A stretch of DNA of 64,000 nt from Platerodrilus igneus (lineage: Eukaryota > Arthropoda > Insecta > Coleoptera > Lycidae). Both the position numbers and the translations under genes were made by a program. Location: positions 1,736,001 to 1,800,000 of the forward strand of contig JARFIW010001458.1 of assembly GCA_036346225.1 (NCBI GenBank). Direction: 5' to 3'. The notes under the pieces were generated by a model. It was not told where the DNA came from. It was given only the letters and a program-made list of their open reading frames with translations, and searched no databases. This document shows, in pieces, positions 9,738-21,824 of the stretch (position 1 is its first letter; the number at the start of each line of letters is the position of its first letter).

Positions 9738-11956
9738 TGCTATGTAATGCTCCTTTGAATGCGGGAACTGGCCCTTAAAAAAAAAACATTCGAGCCCCAC
9801 GTTGGGCGCCAAATTTGCTGTGATACCACCAAAATCCGGGTACTCCGCTTTTCGAATCGAGCCCCTACGAATTGGATGTCCAGAATGCTGTGAATCCTAC
9901 GAAAAGCTATTCATTACTTTAACTGTGTTGGTCCATTGACTTTCTTCTGTTAATCGTCTCGATTGCTCCCCTAGATAACTTTCATCCTCATTCATAAAAA
10001 AAAACAAACACATTCCTACCACAAACACGAACGTTAACTCTATTTACATCAATATTCACAATACATTAAAATTTCAAAATTAAATTTTGGCATAAATTTC
10101 AGTATCAGAAATTTTCAAGATTACATTTATTATCATTTAAATGTGCATCCTGAATTAAAGTCCTTATTGGATGCCTACTAATTAATATAACAATATATGC
10201 AGACCGGAGTCTGAGTACAAAGGAGCATCTACCACCCCTTTACGTTAATTAACCAGGTTCGTCTAATTGAGCTCAAAGACATACCCAAATTTTCATCATA
10301 ATCCAGAACATCAATACTAAATACCCTTTCTACCTAAACAAGCAAATTTCACCTTAACATTAAAATTTTATGGTTAGTACAATTTCACTAATGTCCATTT
10401 AAAGTAAATCAATTATAAAGTAATTCAACACACACAAAAATATCAAAGTTCAAACAAAATAGTATAAATTACCTGAAGGTTACTGCACTCGTAGCTTCAA
10501 TGTACATCGTCCCTTTTGTTAATCACACCATTCCAACTGGGTTATATTTACAGCTTCTGATTCTCAACGCTTTTCAAATTTTCTCCATCACCATTTATTT
10601 AAAGTTGTTTCTGGGCTTTTCCAGAACTCATCTGTGTATATCTGACCCTTGTTTTGTGGATCCAGACACATTTATGAACCATTTAATCATTAACACCCCG
10701 AAAATAGCAAAGAAATTCATACTTCTTTCACCAATATACCCCAAAACTGCCTACCTTTGGTGTATTCATTTGTCGTTGTAAATTTTACTAATTGGTACAG
10801 TGATACTAAATTTTATTACCTTGTATCTAAGTGCACTCAAGTACATTCATGTTAGCACGTAAATAACAAACTGTTTTAAATCACCAAAATATACGAGCAA
10901 ACTTTAAATTATTCTATCAAACTAAAATGCACTGTTTAACGTATTGAATCAAGTCGCGGATGTAAGAGAGCTTGTTCATATTCCCTTGGGTATATATAGA
11001 GATTAGCCTGTTTGTCGGTCGAGTCCTCAAAACGGGCAATTCTAAAGAATTTCGCATTCTCGGTTCCCATTCCGTAGCCCGCGCGTCGGTTTTTTACGAA
11101 TTTTGTACTCACCCCAGTTACATCTCAGAAATTTCAACACGGCACGCAACGCCTGGAAATAACTAATTGACTTTTATACAGAAATGTTATTTTTTACCTC
11201 TCAAATTTTGCCTTTTACTTTCAACCAATCGCAACCCCATGACGTTGCTCTACTCACGCCTTTTACTATATGTGTCTCGGTCTTGCGCATATTATCTGTC
11301 TCTATCTAACCTGTTCTTATTGATGCAAATTGATATTCTTTATTATCGATTATTTTAGTCCATGTGGAGTGTGAAATAACCCACCTTTAGCATTTCTCGT
11401 AACTATTATGCGATGGTTTCTCCAAGATTCTTTGAAACCATTTGTTATCTACAAAATTTTCGCCGTACGTGACATTTAAACTACGCAGGTGTTCAAACAT
11501 AATATTAATTCTCAGAGCTTTATTTTCTGGTATTATAATCCTGGATTTTCACAGACTTTTATGCTTATTATTAATAATGGTTTAATTAACTCCAACTAAA
11601 ATTGACTTCTATCCTTTCATTTTTAGCGAATACAAATTAAATATTAATTATTATGTGTACACTTTGTTTAATACCGGGTACTTAAAATAAGGTTAATTAA
11701 TATAAATTTTGCACGTAATTTCCATTTGTTTCTTTCCTCGGAATAAATACATTACACGTAGAGCTTGTTAATACTGTTTCTTTTGATATAAAGCGTCTTG
11801 TACATGATTTAAATCTCTTATTTTTACTGAAACGAATGAATTTTTATTCTCCACGGTGTTTTAATAAAGCGTATTATCTAATAAAATTCCTTATACACGG
11901 TGATTAAAATTATTTTATGTAATTCATTAATTTTCTACCCTGGTCTAAATATGAGT

Positions 11957-11957
<1 letters not shown>
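9738..11957 (-). repeat. LTR A3 (complete, right end of the array)
   Basis: About 2220 bases matching A2. Its outer edge (tgagta at 11957) is followed at once by ata(AT)n, not by a PPT, so this is the genomic end of the array. The TATA element is at 10998-10991 (minus), and internal LTR-end/PBS-like modules are at about 9788-9895. Confidence 0.87.
9788..9895 (-). repeat. Two LTR-end/PBS-like modules inside LTR A3
   Basis: Same two modules as in A2: the TTTGGCGCCCAACG type and the TCTGGACATCCAATTCG type, each preceded by CACAGCA and followed by GGGGCTCGA on the minus strand. Confidence 0.7.

Positions 11958-12001
<44 letters not shown>
11958..12001. repeat. (AT)n microsatellite at the end of array A
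   Basis: Uninterrupted AT dinucleotides directly flank LTR A3 and appear to be the insertion target. Confidence 0.95.
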
Positions 12002-12003
<2 letters not shown>

Positions 12004-12067
12004 ATAATTGTCTCTCAACCGTAATTTTCAACATCGCATCCTCCTTATTATTTCATCTTATTAACTA

Positions 12068-12087
12068 ATACACACACACACACACAC
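12068..12087. repeat. (CA)n microsatellite
   Basis: Nine or so CA units border the LTR-like fragment that begins at 12088. Confidence 0.9.
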
Positions 12088-12600
12088 CGCTGTGATGCTT
12101 GATTTTAGGATTAACGAGCCCCTACAGTGGGTGTCATAAATTTGCTATTAATAGGCACCTCGATTGGGCATACCATAAATTTGCTGTGATTTGGCCTATT
12201 ATTATTTTAAGCCCCAATGTTATAAAATGTTAAATTAGGATTTTTACCTCGACTAGCTTACTGAATAAATCTTATTGAATCAAATAAAGCAATTATAGAA
12301 TACACAATATAATAATTGATAATATTTACAACACTCAAAATTTTCCTTTTTGTACAAAATATCTACATATACTAAATTTATGCTTTTTCTGAAAGCCAGC
12401 AAAAATATCTTTAAGTTGTATTCAGGGACCTTCGAACGTTCGAAGATACCTATTCCGTTTTATAAATTTTTCAGTGACCCTTTTTGATGACTCTTACAAG
12501 TATACCATGTATGGCAAATATTAAATTAAAAACATTTTTCAATAATAAAGTGTATTAAGATTGCTAACCTGGAATGGGTACTATAGTTCCATCCTTATCT
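12088..12600 (-). repeat. Degraded LTR end of family B (minus strand)
   Basis: The minus strand resembles 41710-42185: both share ATTATATTGTGTATT, AATTGCTTTATTT and GAATCA in the same order, then CACAGCGGTGT at the end. A match to AACCATTCCAGGTTAGCAAT of family B lies at 12560-12580. Near 12100-12200 there are LTR-end/PBS-like modules (CACAGCAAATTTATGG followed by CCCAATCG; TAGCAAATTTATG followed by CACCCACTGTAGGGGCTCG). Probably an old solo LTR fragment. Confidence 0.55.
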
Positions 12601-12754
12601 ATGATCTGCGTCCCCTTTCTGTGTCCGCTTTGTTTATTGATATGCCGGCCCCATATAAGAATTGCCTCCCATAAATCGCTTTCAATTAAAATCGTACCAA
12701 GTCGGAATATATCTAAATTAGAATACGTTCATTTTTAAATTATCTCCAAAATTA

Positions 12755-12895
12755 GAGTATGCTCAAAGTTAGAAGTCCCAAATTAAAGTCGTCTCGATCA
12801 ATTATGTCTCAAATTACAGACCAAATTAAAGTCGACATTAAAATTCAAATTAAAATCGAAATTAAAGTCCAAATTAAAATCCAAATTGAAAGCAG
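12755..12895. repeat. Short-period minisatellite (AAATTAAAGTC-like)
   Basis: About ten degenerate copies of an 11-14 base unit such as caaattaaagtc. This makes the reading frame 12759-12941 (repeating IKIQIK) a composition artefact. Similar short-period strings occur inside family B (about 40205-40380) and family C (32450-32500). Confidence 0.7.
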
Positions 12896-12939
12896 TGTTT
12901 TATTAATATTAGAAATAAATTTAATTAAGTCATTTTACT

Positions 12940-14610
12940 AACGTTTATCTATAGATGGGCTTATTTTCTTTGCACAAATTCTCGCACTTGCAATTCTGAT
13001 CTATTTTGATTTATACTACACTAGATTACGTACGTTTTTAACACCTTTAAACATAGTCGCGGCTCAGTTTAAATATAGACTAATGTCGTTCTGTTACTAT
13101 CGTATATATAAGCCCTTCCTCCAATTAATTTCATTGGCTTGTTTACATTTTGGGATGATGCTGATGATATTGCTATTATTATAAGGTTATTTAAGTTCAT
13201 ATACGGTCACAAGGAGGAATACCTCATACAAATATCATAAAAACCACAAAAACAAAACATTAAAACCCAAAAATGTACTTAATACATTCATTATAGAAAA
13301 AAAATACAAATCAGCCTGTATAAAATTAATAACAATCTACAATTAATTAACAGAAGCTCATTCCGTAATAACTTCACTACATTCATTAAAATAAATAATT
13401 GCAGAAGCAATCCAATCATCTTATAACATTTAAAAACATTCTTAAGCTCAAAACAAATACAAATTCGACATATTTGAAGGACAACCGTGAAATGAAATTT
13501 CTTTTAATACGAACGCATTTGCGTAAAGAAGTTAATAAATACGTGCAATTTAGAATGTACATAAAATACCATATTTGATTAAACCAGCATATTTAAATGA
13601 AGTATGGATATTATAGGCGACGGTAATACGTGCGATTTAGAACGTATACAAAATACCAAGCCCCGCTAAAAAGTTCCGATGTACGTGCAATTTAGAGCGT
13701 ATATATTGGAGCATCCAAAATCCGACACGTTTCGGAAATAACTATAATTGAAACGCCTTCTGCATGTACGAACAACTGATTGCGTTTACTCAACCAGTGG
13801 GAATGCGTGGAATATTCGAGAAGGAATTTAGTTCTATAAAACTAACGAAGCCGATAAAAGAAAATTATTCTATAATCCAGGCGTCGACTGTGCAAGTTTG
13901 AAAAAAGATATTTACGTAAATAAAAATTTCTAGTGAAAGTAAATAATTTTCAAAGTTGAATTTAAACGTGAAGTGATATAAAACAGTAGAGTACGTGTTA
14001 TAACAAATGTATACAGAATTCTGCCGTTAATAATAAACGTAATTCCAGAAATAGTTAATAGGAATAGAAAATTTTGCAATTTTATTAATTTAGGGCACTA
14101 AGTAATTAACTAAGTTGCTGTTAAAAACACTAAGTCACTACTAAATCACTGGATAATATTCTAAGTTACTGAATAAGCGACTCCAAGTTACTGAACAAAA
14201 ATCAAGCGTGATTTCTGGGTCAGAAAACTCCAACAAGAAAAAAAACAGCAGAAATATAAGATCAGAACTATTTATCCAATTTATAACATGTCGCATTCGT
14301 AATTTTAAATAATTTATGTATTTAGAGATGAGCCTAAAATTTGCAGGTGACAAAATACAGTGTGTAAAAGGTCTACAAAAATTTTGTTACTACGTTGAAT
14401 TATATTAAAAATGGTATATTTTTTTGAACGTTCAACAGAACTTCGTGGTAAAATAATTTTTTTTGCAGGCTTTAACTGCTTTAAAAAGGTGTAAAAATTT
14501 ATAATCTTCGTGAACTAATTCAATAGGAATATTTATTTTAATTTTGATTTAAAAGTTCTATAAAAGTAAAAAGGTTTAGATTTCTAAACTGTAACATGAT
14601 AAAAACTTTA
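12940..14610. other. Unassigned AT-rich stretch with weak family B similarity
   Basis: No credible coding sequence. A motif tacgtgcaatttagaa-gta recurs at 13537, 13630 and 13681. From about 13800 to 14170 short strings (aaccagtg, tgtgcaagt, tacgtaaataaa, then iterated aagtaattaac-like units) occur in the same order as in family B at 39920-40180, suggesting an ancient relative. A TATA-like string tatatataag is at 13107. Confidence 0.35.
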
Positions 14611-15002
14611 TTGGATTGGATTGGTTTGGAGGTGGGAGATAGGAAGTATAAGATAACGGAAGGAGAAGGCTGTAGGTAGGTAGTGGGTGAAGGGTGGTGG
14701 CAAATAGGATGTTGGAGGTGGGTGGAGGAGGTGGCTAGAGGTAGAAAGTTGGAGGGGAAAGTGAAAGGTGGTTATTGGAGAAGGATGGTGGCAAGTGGGA
14801 TGTGGAAGATCTGGGTGGTGGAATGTGGAAGGTGTGGGGTGGAGAGGTGTATAAGGATTTCGGAGGTGGAAGATGGGAGGTTGGTGATAGAATTTGAGAG
14901 GTTGAAGGTAGGGAATAGAAGGTGGAAGTATGTAGGAGACGGGAGTTGGGAGGAGGTGGAAGATGGGATATTGATAGTAGGAGGTAACGGGTGGAATAGT
15001 AA
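14611..15002 (+). repeat. G-rich, C-depleted tract (GGTGG/GGAAG repeats)
   Basis: About 390 bases of the plus strand are built from variants of ggaggtgg, gaagatggg and ggtggtgg with very little C. Many closely spaced GG and GGG runs give quadruplex potential. The open frame 14683-15078 is a by-product (Gly/Trp/Val/Glu-rich). A complementary C/T-rich region lies at 43010-43390. Confidence 0.7.
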
Positions 15003-15079
15003 AAAAGGTATTAAAGCTGTCGTAAGTCAGCTAGTCATGGCATTTCAGCTAATTGCTTTATCCTCTACTTCAAAATAAA

Positions 15080-17070
15080 GTTCTCTAGGATTAATAATAG
15101 TTTTTGCTAATAACTGTATTTTTGAGTGAACTTAACCAAACAAAAGGTACTTGCTTCCTTTTGAAAATGTGCATTTAACAAGGAAATATCAACTCCAAAT
15201 TTGCAAGATCCGCGTTTGCAAACGCCACTCAAACTGTTGGCTTATCCCCTTCCCTGAAATTAAAGGCAAAATAAGTTGTTTTAAGAAATAATTATTCAGT
15301 ACAGAAATGCTTTGTCAGATCATGATTGGTCTGATAGGTGTAGCACTTTTAACTCTCATTGCAGTTCGAAACGAGGTGTTATCTTGCGGGGAGCTCGGCC
15401 CTGACCTTATCTGATAACTGAGGTATAATTCTCAGTGCAATGCACTGCGTTTTTGGGGTTCACAGGGTTATAGTTTCTAAGAAAGAACCTAGAGCCTCTG
15501 CTACTGTCATTGCATACCCAGCGAACTTCATTTACTTAAATTATAACAAAGTTTCCCAGTTCTTTTTTTCTTATGAAATCTTTTGCTGCTTCTGCTAGAG
15601 AATACTTGAATCCTGGATTTGTGTTGTCTCTTTACCCAAATATAATTCCTTATAAAAAAATTTATTTTAGTTTGGTCCTGTATAATTTAACGTGGTTTAT
15701 GATAAGTTTAAGTAACCACTTTTTGTTGGTATTTTACTCCCTTAGCTATTTATCACGTTTTCATGGGACACTAATAGAATCGGGGTATTAAAGAACTATT
15801 CTCCCTTTCAACACCAAACACTTGAAGCGTAGATTATAATTCCTCCTGTGCAGAATTTAAAAAGACTGCAGCAATTGATTATAAAAAAAACTGTTATTTT
15901 TTTACAAATGTGTGAATATATAGCTAAAGAACATTATTCATAGAGGAAAATGCATATTAACAATTTGTATCGAAGAAAAACTAGCAAAAGTATGGAACAC
16001 GATTCTACCGATTTGCATCTTTAAATAGTATTATAAAGGGAGTGTTTCTAAATTCAGTTTAGAATGACGTCTGTTTAAACCACTTAAAGACTAAATAATT
16101 TGGTAGTCCTGTGATTTACTGTATTAATTAAATCTTAAACTTAGGGTTTTCTTATACCCATCAGAGGCTGTAAACTAATGATACTGGGCTGGGTCATAAT
16201 TATAGTGTAAAGTATATCCTTGTGGAAGTTTACCTTGTATACCTGCTTGAATAATAGCAACCAGCTATACATTTATTACGTGAGTTTTTAAAAACACGGT
16301 ACATCTACTTCATCTAACACTATAGTCTTTTATTTAGAAAACTATAAGTTGTGTAAATGTTAAATTTAATAATAATTCATCAGTAGCTATTTTTGTATCT
16401 AAATAGAGCGTGTAAAAATTGAAATTAACCTAAATAGTTGTCACCAGAATGATTATGGCATTGGACAAAATTAAAAATTAAATAATTTTATTAATTTAGC
16501 TTGTCAGTTGGTATAGCCTTCAGAGGAACTTATTTTGGAGAAAGTTGCAATCGTATTCTTACCAAGCAATTCAATATTGATTTTAAGAGCCGCTGAATAA
16601 TGTGCTATTTGTACTAGTTTAGATACTCATTAAAATATAAATTTTCCGATACAAATGCAAGTGCTATCCACTTAGTAAACCTATAATAGTTGTAAAATAT
16701 ATTTGCATATAAAAAATTGAGTATCTGCATACAGTAGGGCGTTCTTTCATTTTGGGTTGCTAGCAAATGTGACGTAAAAGCACCATCCCGGAGGTGTAAC
16801 AAAAATTATCTCTTTTAACGTGTGGAAAGGATAATGTAAACAATATTATTATCAGTTATACGAGTATACCTGCTTTAAAAGTCTTAACCGATAATGCTTG
16901 TTACAGATGAGAAGTGCCCAACGAAAGTTCAAACATTGTTTCGTGTTAATATCCAATACATATTCTAAGTAGTAAATTTATAGCTTGTATGTAACGTTTA
17001 AGCTGCTTTGTATATCGTATTATTACCCAAATTTTAAAGCGACGCCTGCATATACCTACGACATCTGTGC
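15080..17070. other. No recognisable feature
   Basis: AT-rich sequence without a coding signature, long tandem repeat or recognisable TE protein. Frames here are short and have no family motif. Confidence 0.5.
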
Positions 17071-17251
17071 ATTTGACTTTCCAATGCTTCATCTGAAAGT
17101 ACTACATTGGCCAGTAAGCGAGCTTCTTTTATTTGTAAATTCTGAAGTTAGCCGAACCCTTGCTATTTCAAGCAAGTTACGGATGTTTAACATGCGCGAG
17201 AACACTCTCGTCCGAAATGTTTGCCTAACATTTTTCAAGCGGTCGGTATCC

Positions 17252-17262
17252 GGAATCGAACC
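17252..17262 (-). promoter_or_regulatory. Pol III box B-like motif, first array unit
   Basis: GGTTCGATTCC on the minus strand, flanked by complementary CCGG and CCGG as in a T-arm stem. Related strings are at 17836-17846 and 18448-18458. Confidence 0.55.
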
Positions 17263-18797
17263 GGAGACCTTGGGATCGGCAGTCATACGCAAACCGGTCT
17301 GGTCTGATCCACGGAGCCGCCGAGTTCCGATACCCCTTGTATTGGATATTCCAATGCTCTTTCCAAAAGGTACTATATTCTCCAGGAAACGAGTCTTTCT
17401 TTTAGCCGGAAGCTTTGAATTTTGTCGAACCCTTGCTTTTCCAAACAAGGCAAAAATCCCTAACGCGCGTGATAGCACTCATAAACGGGACGTACACCTT
17501 ACCTCTCATTCAAACGAGGGCGTATATTTATGAAAAATGCTCGCTGAACATTTTTCAGACAGTCCGTTTCAAGAATCGTACTCAGTACCTGGTTACGACA
17601 TCTTCATTTGATTTTCCAATACTCCACCCGAAGATACTACAATGGTCTGGAGGTGAGTTTTTTTTTTACCTGGAAATTTTATATTTTGCCAAAACTTTGT
17701 TATTCCAAGCAATGTAGGGATCATTATTGTGCACGACAACACTCACAAACGGGACCTACATTATACCTGTCATCCGAATGCGGGCGTGCTTTTATAAAGA
17801 AGGCTCGCTCTAAAATTTTCAAGCGGTTCGTGTTGGGAATCGAACCCGGGACCTTGGGATCAGCAGTCATACGAACCTATATGATCTATGGAGCCCCCAT
17901 TTCCGGCGTTCTTACATCTGATTGCCCTATGTTTCACTAGAAGGAACTGCATTGACTGAGAAGCGAGTATTTTTACCTGAAAATTTTGAATTTTGCCTAA
18001 CGCTTACTATTCCAAGCAAGGTTCTGGGAATTTTAACGAGTGTGACAACACTCACGTACTGGGCCTGCATTTTACCTCTTATCCGAACAAGAACAAATTT
18101 TTGTAAAAATTCTCGCTTAACATTATTCAAGCGGTTCGTGTCGGAAATCAGACGTGGAACCTTGGGATCTGCAGTCACACGCAAACCGGTCTGATGCACG
18201 CAGATACCTAGTTATATCTTTCTACATTTGATTTACCAGTACTCCACCCAAAGGTACTACATTGGTGAGAATGTGAGGTTTGTTTGGAGATTTTGAATTT
18301 TGTTGAACTCTTGCTATTCTAAACAAAATAGGGATATTTAACCAGCGTGATAACACTTACACAGGACCTACATTATACTTTTCGTCCGAACGAAGGCGCA
18401 TTTCTGTAAAAAATGCTCGCATAAGATTTTTCTAGCGGTCCGTGTCAGGCATCGAACCAGAAACCTTGGGATCTGCAGTTATACGCGACCCGGTCTGATC
18501 AACGGAGAGACTTATATACATTTTCCTACATTTAATTTTCCAATGCTCCACCCGAAGGTACTACATTGGCCAGCAAGCGAAATCTTTTTGCCTAAAATTT
18601 TGAATGTTGTTGAATCTTTCCTATTCCAAGCAAAGTTGAAATCTTTAATGTTTGTGACAATACTCACACACAAGACCTACACTTTACCTCTCTTCGAACG
18701 CGGGCGTATTTTTGTGAAAAATTGTCGCTTAACAGTTTTCAAGTCGTCTGTGTCTGAAATCGTATCTTTGACCGTGCGCTTAGTGGCCATATGCAAA

Positions 18798-18809
18798 CCA
18801 ACTAAGCTA
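18798..18809 (-). promoter_or_regulatory. Pol III box A-like motif, last array unit
   Basis: TAGCTTAGTTGG on the minus strand matches the tRNA box A consensus and follows GGCAGCTCCG, which looks like an acceptor stem start. In this unit the downstream box B is degenerate. Confidence 0.55.
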
Positions 18810-18865
18810 CGGAGCTGCCAGTTACAATCTCCCCAAACCGTAAAGCTTGGAGAGTTTGTATATCG

Positions 18866-19440
18866 TATACATGCTAAAACTCGCAGATAGAATATGCTAG
18901 CTATACAAATTCAGGTAAGCTTTAAAGGCTATAATTATAACTAATTTGGTTTATGTTAACTTTCCTCACCATCAGCGGCCATTGAAGTTAACCACATCTC
19001 ATATCTTTCGATACTTTCTTTCCGTATTAAGTACCGCGTTACCAGCAAGTTTTGAGTTGCAATTTATTGGTTTTTAAATATCACGAGCAAGCGGTAGCAA
19101 TGCTTTTAGTTGATTCATATCTGCATCGCTCGATTTGTCTCTTTTGTGTAATGTTTTTTCGTGCTGACCTTCATGGCTGATTTTGGACTTAATTCTTTGA
19201 AATGAGTTTTTATCATGCTATGTATACTAATTGTTTATGCTTGTTCAATCTCTTCAATAGAGTAACCTTGTGCTACATTTGTAGGCACATATGTTGTATT
19301 GTATCTAACAATTAACATTTCTCTTTGATTGTTTATATTTAGGTTCTTTTTACTTTGTTCTAAATTAACCATTTCATTTATTATATTAACTTTGTTTTTT
19401 TACATTGTCTTATTTAAGTTGCAATATCCGCTTCCACTGT
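18866..19440. other. No recognisable feature
   Basis: AT-rich unique-looking sequence between the tRNA-like array and the purine-rich relic. No coding or TE motif seen. Confidence 0.45.
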
Positions 19441-19479
19441 CTCAATCGTATATATACATATATATTGTTGTAGAAAAAT

Positions 19480-19960
19480 ATAGAAGTGAGGTACTTAAAG
19501 AGTCAATACTTGACAAAAGGTAAACGGAAATAAATAAAAATAGAAGGTGAAGAGTTAGTGATAGATAAAAATAATTAGTTAACCAAGTAGTAATAGGTGT
19601 GAATAGTTAGCTATAGATAAAGATAGGTGTAGATAGATAAAAATTATTAGAGATAGATAGAGATAGGTAGAAATAAGTAGATAAGGAGTGGTAGGTTGGA
19701 TAGATAGGTATAGGTAGTGTTAAGTGAGTAGTTAGGTGTTTAGAAATATCATGTAAGATTAGGTAGTAGGAATTAGTATATTTAAATTTAAGAAAACGTA
19801 GGTGAGTTTTTTTTTAATTGAAATAGGGGGATTATGTTGTGGATTTAAAAGGGTATATAGGTGTATACAATAGAATTTTAGCAACCATGTATATATAAAA
19901 GAGCAAATTATTTACGCGCCAAATTAAATTAATTCATATAGTAAGAACGGATGAGTATTA
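19480..19960 (+). repeat. Purine-rich relic resembling the family A tract, opposite strand
   Basis: Plus strand is rich in gatagata, aggtgtagata and taggtag and poor in C. The segment aggtgtatacaatagaatttta near 19859 resembles the reverse complement of 1757-1780 in family A. Probably a degraded relative of that tract in the opposite orientation. A short (AT)n-like stretch lies just before it at 19447-19468. Confidence 0.45.
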
Positions 19961-20757
19961 AGGTTTTTTTTTATTTAAATAATTGGAAGGTTAGAGTTAC
20001 ATAAGGGAAGAAAGCTTTAAGGCATATAGAAGTTCAAGGATACGAATAATTAATCATAATTTTTTTAATCAAACGCACGAAAGCAATACGGGAGCGTGCC
20101 TGCATAAAAAAATCAATAATTTGTAAGGCAAATATATTCGTTTTAAAAGCCAACGTGCATTTACACAGATACTATGAAGCAGAAATTTAGGAATTGTTAT
20201 TTTCAAACGGTCGATAATTACAAGAAACACCTGTTTGTTAAATGCTACGTTCAAAGAATTTGAGGCAAACGTTAATATAGAATTCCATAGAATTTGTTTT
20301 CAACGGTCACTTTGTATAAGCAGCTATAGTAGCAAACATCTTAAGGAGCGAGTGAAATGAACAATCGGTAATATACAACTAATAGAGACAAATGTAGAGC
20401 AAGCGTTGAATTGAAAGTCACGTAAAGTATACACGTGGAGTTGATGCAGGACGCCTACAATATCGATTTTCCGTAACGCAAGTGGGGTTTGAAAGGAGAC
20501 AACAAACATGAATAGAACAGAGATGAATAGCGGTTAGGCGGAGCATTCTGACGACAGAAAATTTGGTCATTGGTTGAAAGCCAACAGTTTTCGAAAGTAA
20601 CGCGCACGGTAATGTAAAAATCGAATTTTCTGTAAATAGCACGTAGAACGGGGGAAAGTTTGCAGAATTTAGAGACGGTTAGATTTAAAATTTTTAGAAG
20701 CCGCTTTGGAAAATAAGCTATTCTAATAAAACGGGTCAGTTAGGGGGTTGGAAAGAT

Positions 20758-20768
20758 AATATAAATAC
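20758..20768 (+). promoter_or_regulatory. TATA-box candidate
   Basis: ATATAAATACC is followed about 30 bases downstream by a pyrimidine-rich ctctcttctctttta. The layout resembles an LTR or gene core promoter, but no confident downstream coding sequence is visible. Confidence 0.25.
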
Positions 20769-21749
20769 CGGAGCGAAAATATTAAAGCTCTCTTCTCTTT
20801 TACGTCCATTGAGCTCTGAATGCGGATTCATAGCAAGATTATAGTAAAGCTTTTGGTTAGAATTTGTGTGTGTAAAGTTATATGTAACATCGCATTTGAA
20901 AGTATAAAACTGTAGTAGTTATTAACGTGATGCACGAGTTAGTGCGTATTTAAATAAAAGGCCTGGCTACTACGATAAAATTATTAAATGGATGCAGGGT
21001 ATATGGGGTAAGCAGACCTGAAAATTAATTTTGTATGCGTGCCATATATAGTATGGAATGGTACTGTGAGACGAAAAGAATATCTTGCATGGTAGCGAGA
21101 TATCAGATAGTAGATATCTGTGGTTCCTGACATCAGAGCAGTAGATGAAAACAACGCCGAGGGTTTCCTGGTAACCATCTTCTGGGGTAATGAAGAATCA
21201 AGGTGCCACCAGGTAATTAATTTGAAATTTCTGTAGTTATATAAATATTTGTGGATATTTTTGTGTTGTGTGGCTGACTTTTTGGGTGGTATTGCTTTAT
21301 AAACTTGTTTAAGAAGATATATGTACAGGACAATTTAATAATTTTAAGTATTGAAAAAGGGTTTATTTGGAATATATAAAAATTTATTCAAGTTATAAAT
21401 GGTGTTATAAAGGGTAAACGGGTCTGTAAATTTTGTGTTCATTAACGCAAGGCTTAAAGCATATACAAACAAACTGGATTATAATGAGCTCACAATACTC
21501 CAGTGTGAAGTCAATTTAGGTTTACATATAGGGCCCATCTACTCATAGATACTTGAATTTGTTTAAAATCATTTTAAAATCAAAGACTTTAAAATATTCC
21601 ATAATTTGAGCTGGTAGTTATTGTACCAAATTGTTTGGACACATGTGTAAATATATTTTATCTGCTAATATGTGTAAATAAGAGATTGTACGGTTGTCGT
21701 ATTAATTTGGTAATTTTATTTGATGGTGTGTGAGTGTGAAAGTGGCATG

Positions 21750-21824
21750 AATGTAAAATTAGGTATTCAAGAAGAACTAGCCAGGGAAGTAGAAGAATTC
21801 GAAGTGGTCCCAAAGAAAAGGGTA
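21750..21824 (+). CDS. Possible small coding exon, unidentified
   Basis: An ATG at about 21748 opens a frame with a charged run (GIQEELAREVEEFEVVPKK) that ends at a GGTAAGG splice-donor-like site. The amino-acid pattern is less biased than the surrounding AT-rich DNA. There is no family match I recognise and no partner exon found, so this is a weak candidate. The segment lies about 80 bases before an (AT)n tract and LTR A4. Confidence 0.2.

Larger units (their letters stand above)
1..11957 (-). mobile_element. Tandem array of LTR retrotransposon family A (LTR-int-LTR-int-LTR)
   Basis: The same sequence recurs with a period of about 5367 bases: the string tatacgccaaaactgcc-like starts at 1, 5369 and 10735. 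The repeat resolves into a partial LTR (1-1220), interior (1221-4370), LTR (4371-6586), interior (6587-9737) and LTR (9738-11957). Coding sequence runs on the minus strand: gag at the right of each interior, then protease and the start of RT to its left. Neighbouring units share an LTR, which is the structure expected from recombination between LTRs or from insertion of a multimer. The rest of RT, RNase H and integrase are absent, so the unit is non-autonomous. The left end is outside the window; the right end abuts an (AT)n tract. Confidence 0.9.
17075..18865 (-). repeat. Tandem array of a ~300 bp repeat with a tRNA-like module (about six copies)
   Basis: Units start near 17075, 17350, 17612, 17930, 18236 and 18537, each with ttccaatgctccaccc-like, ggtactacattgg, ttttgaattttg, gacaacactcac, and finally aagcggtt, aatcgaacc and accttgggat. 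Read on the minus strand each unit begins with a tRNA-like head and continues into a unique body. The second unit has lost most of the head. Copies are clearly diverged from each other, so the array is old. Frames such as 16985-17533 run through this repeat and are not genes. Confidence 0.8.

Noticed and set aside
14683..15078. 131-residue Gly/Trp/Glu-rich frame
   Set aside because: Encoded by the G-rich simple-sequence tract; no domain.
17075..18865. CRISPR-like array
   Set aside because: Units are about 300 bases and similar along their whole length, with no short repeat and unique-spacer pattern; the host is eukaryotic.
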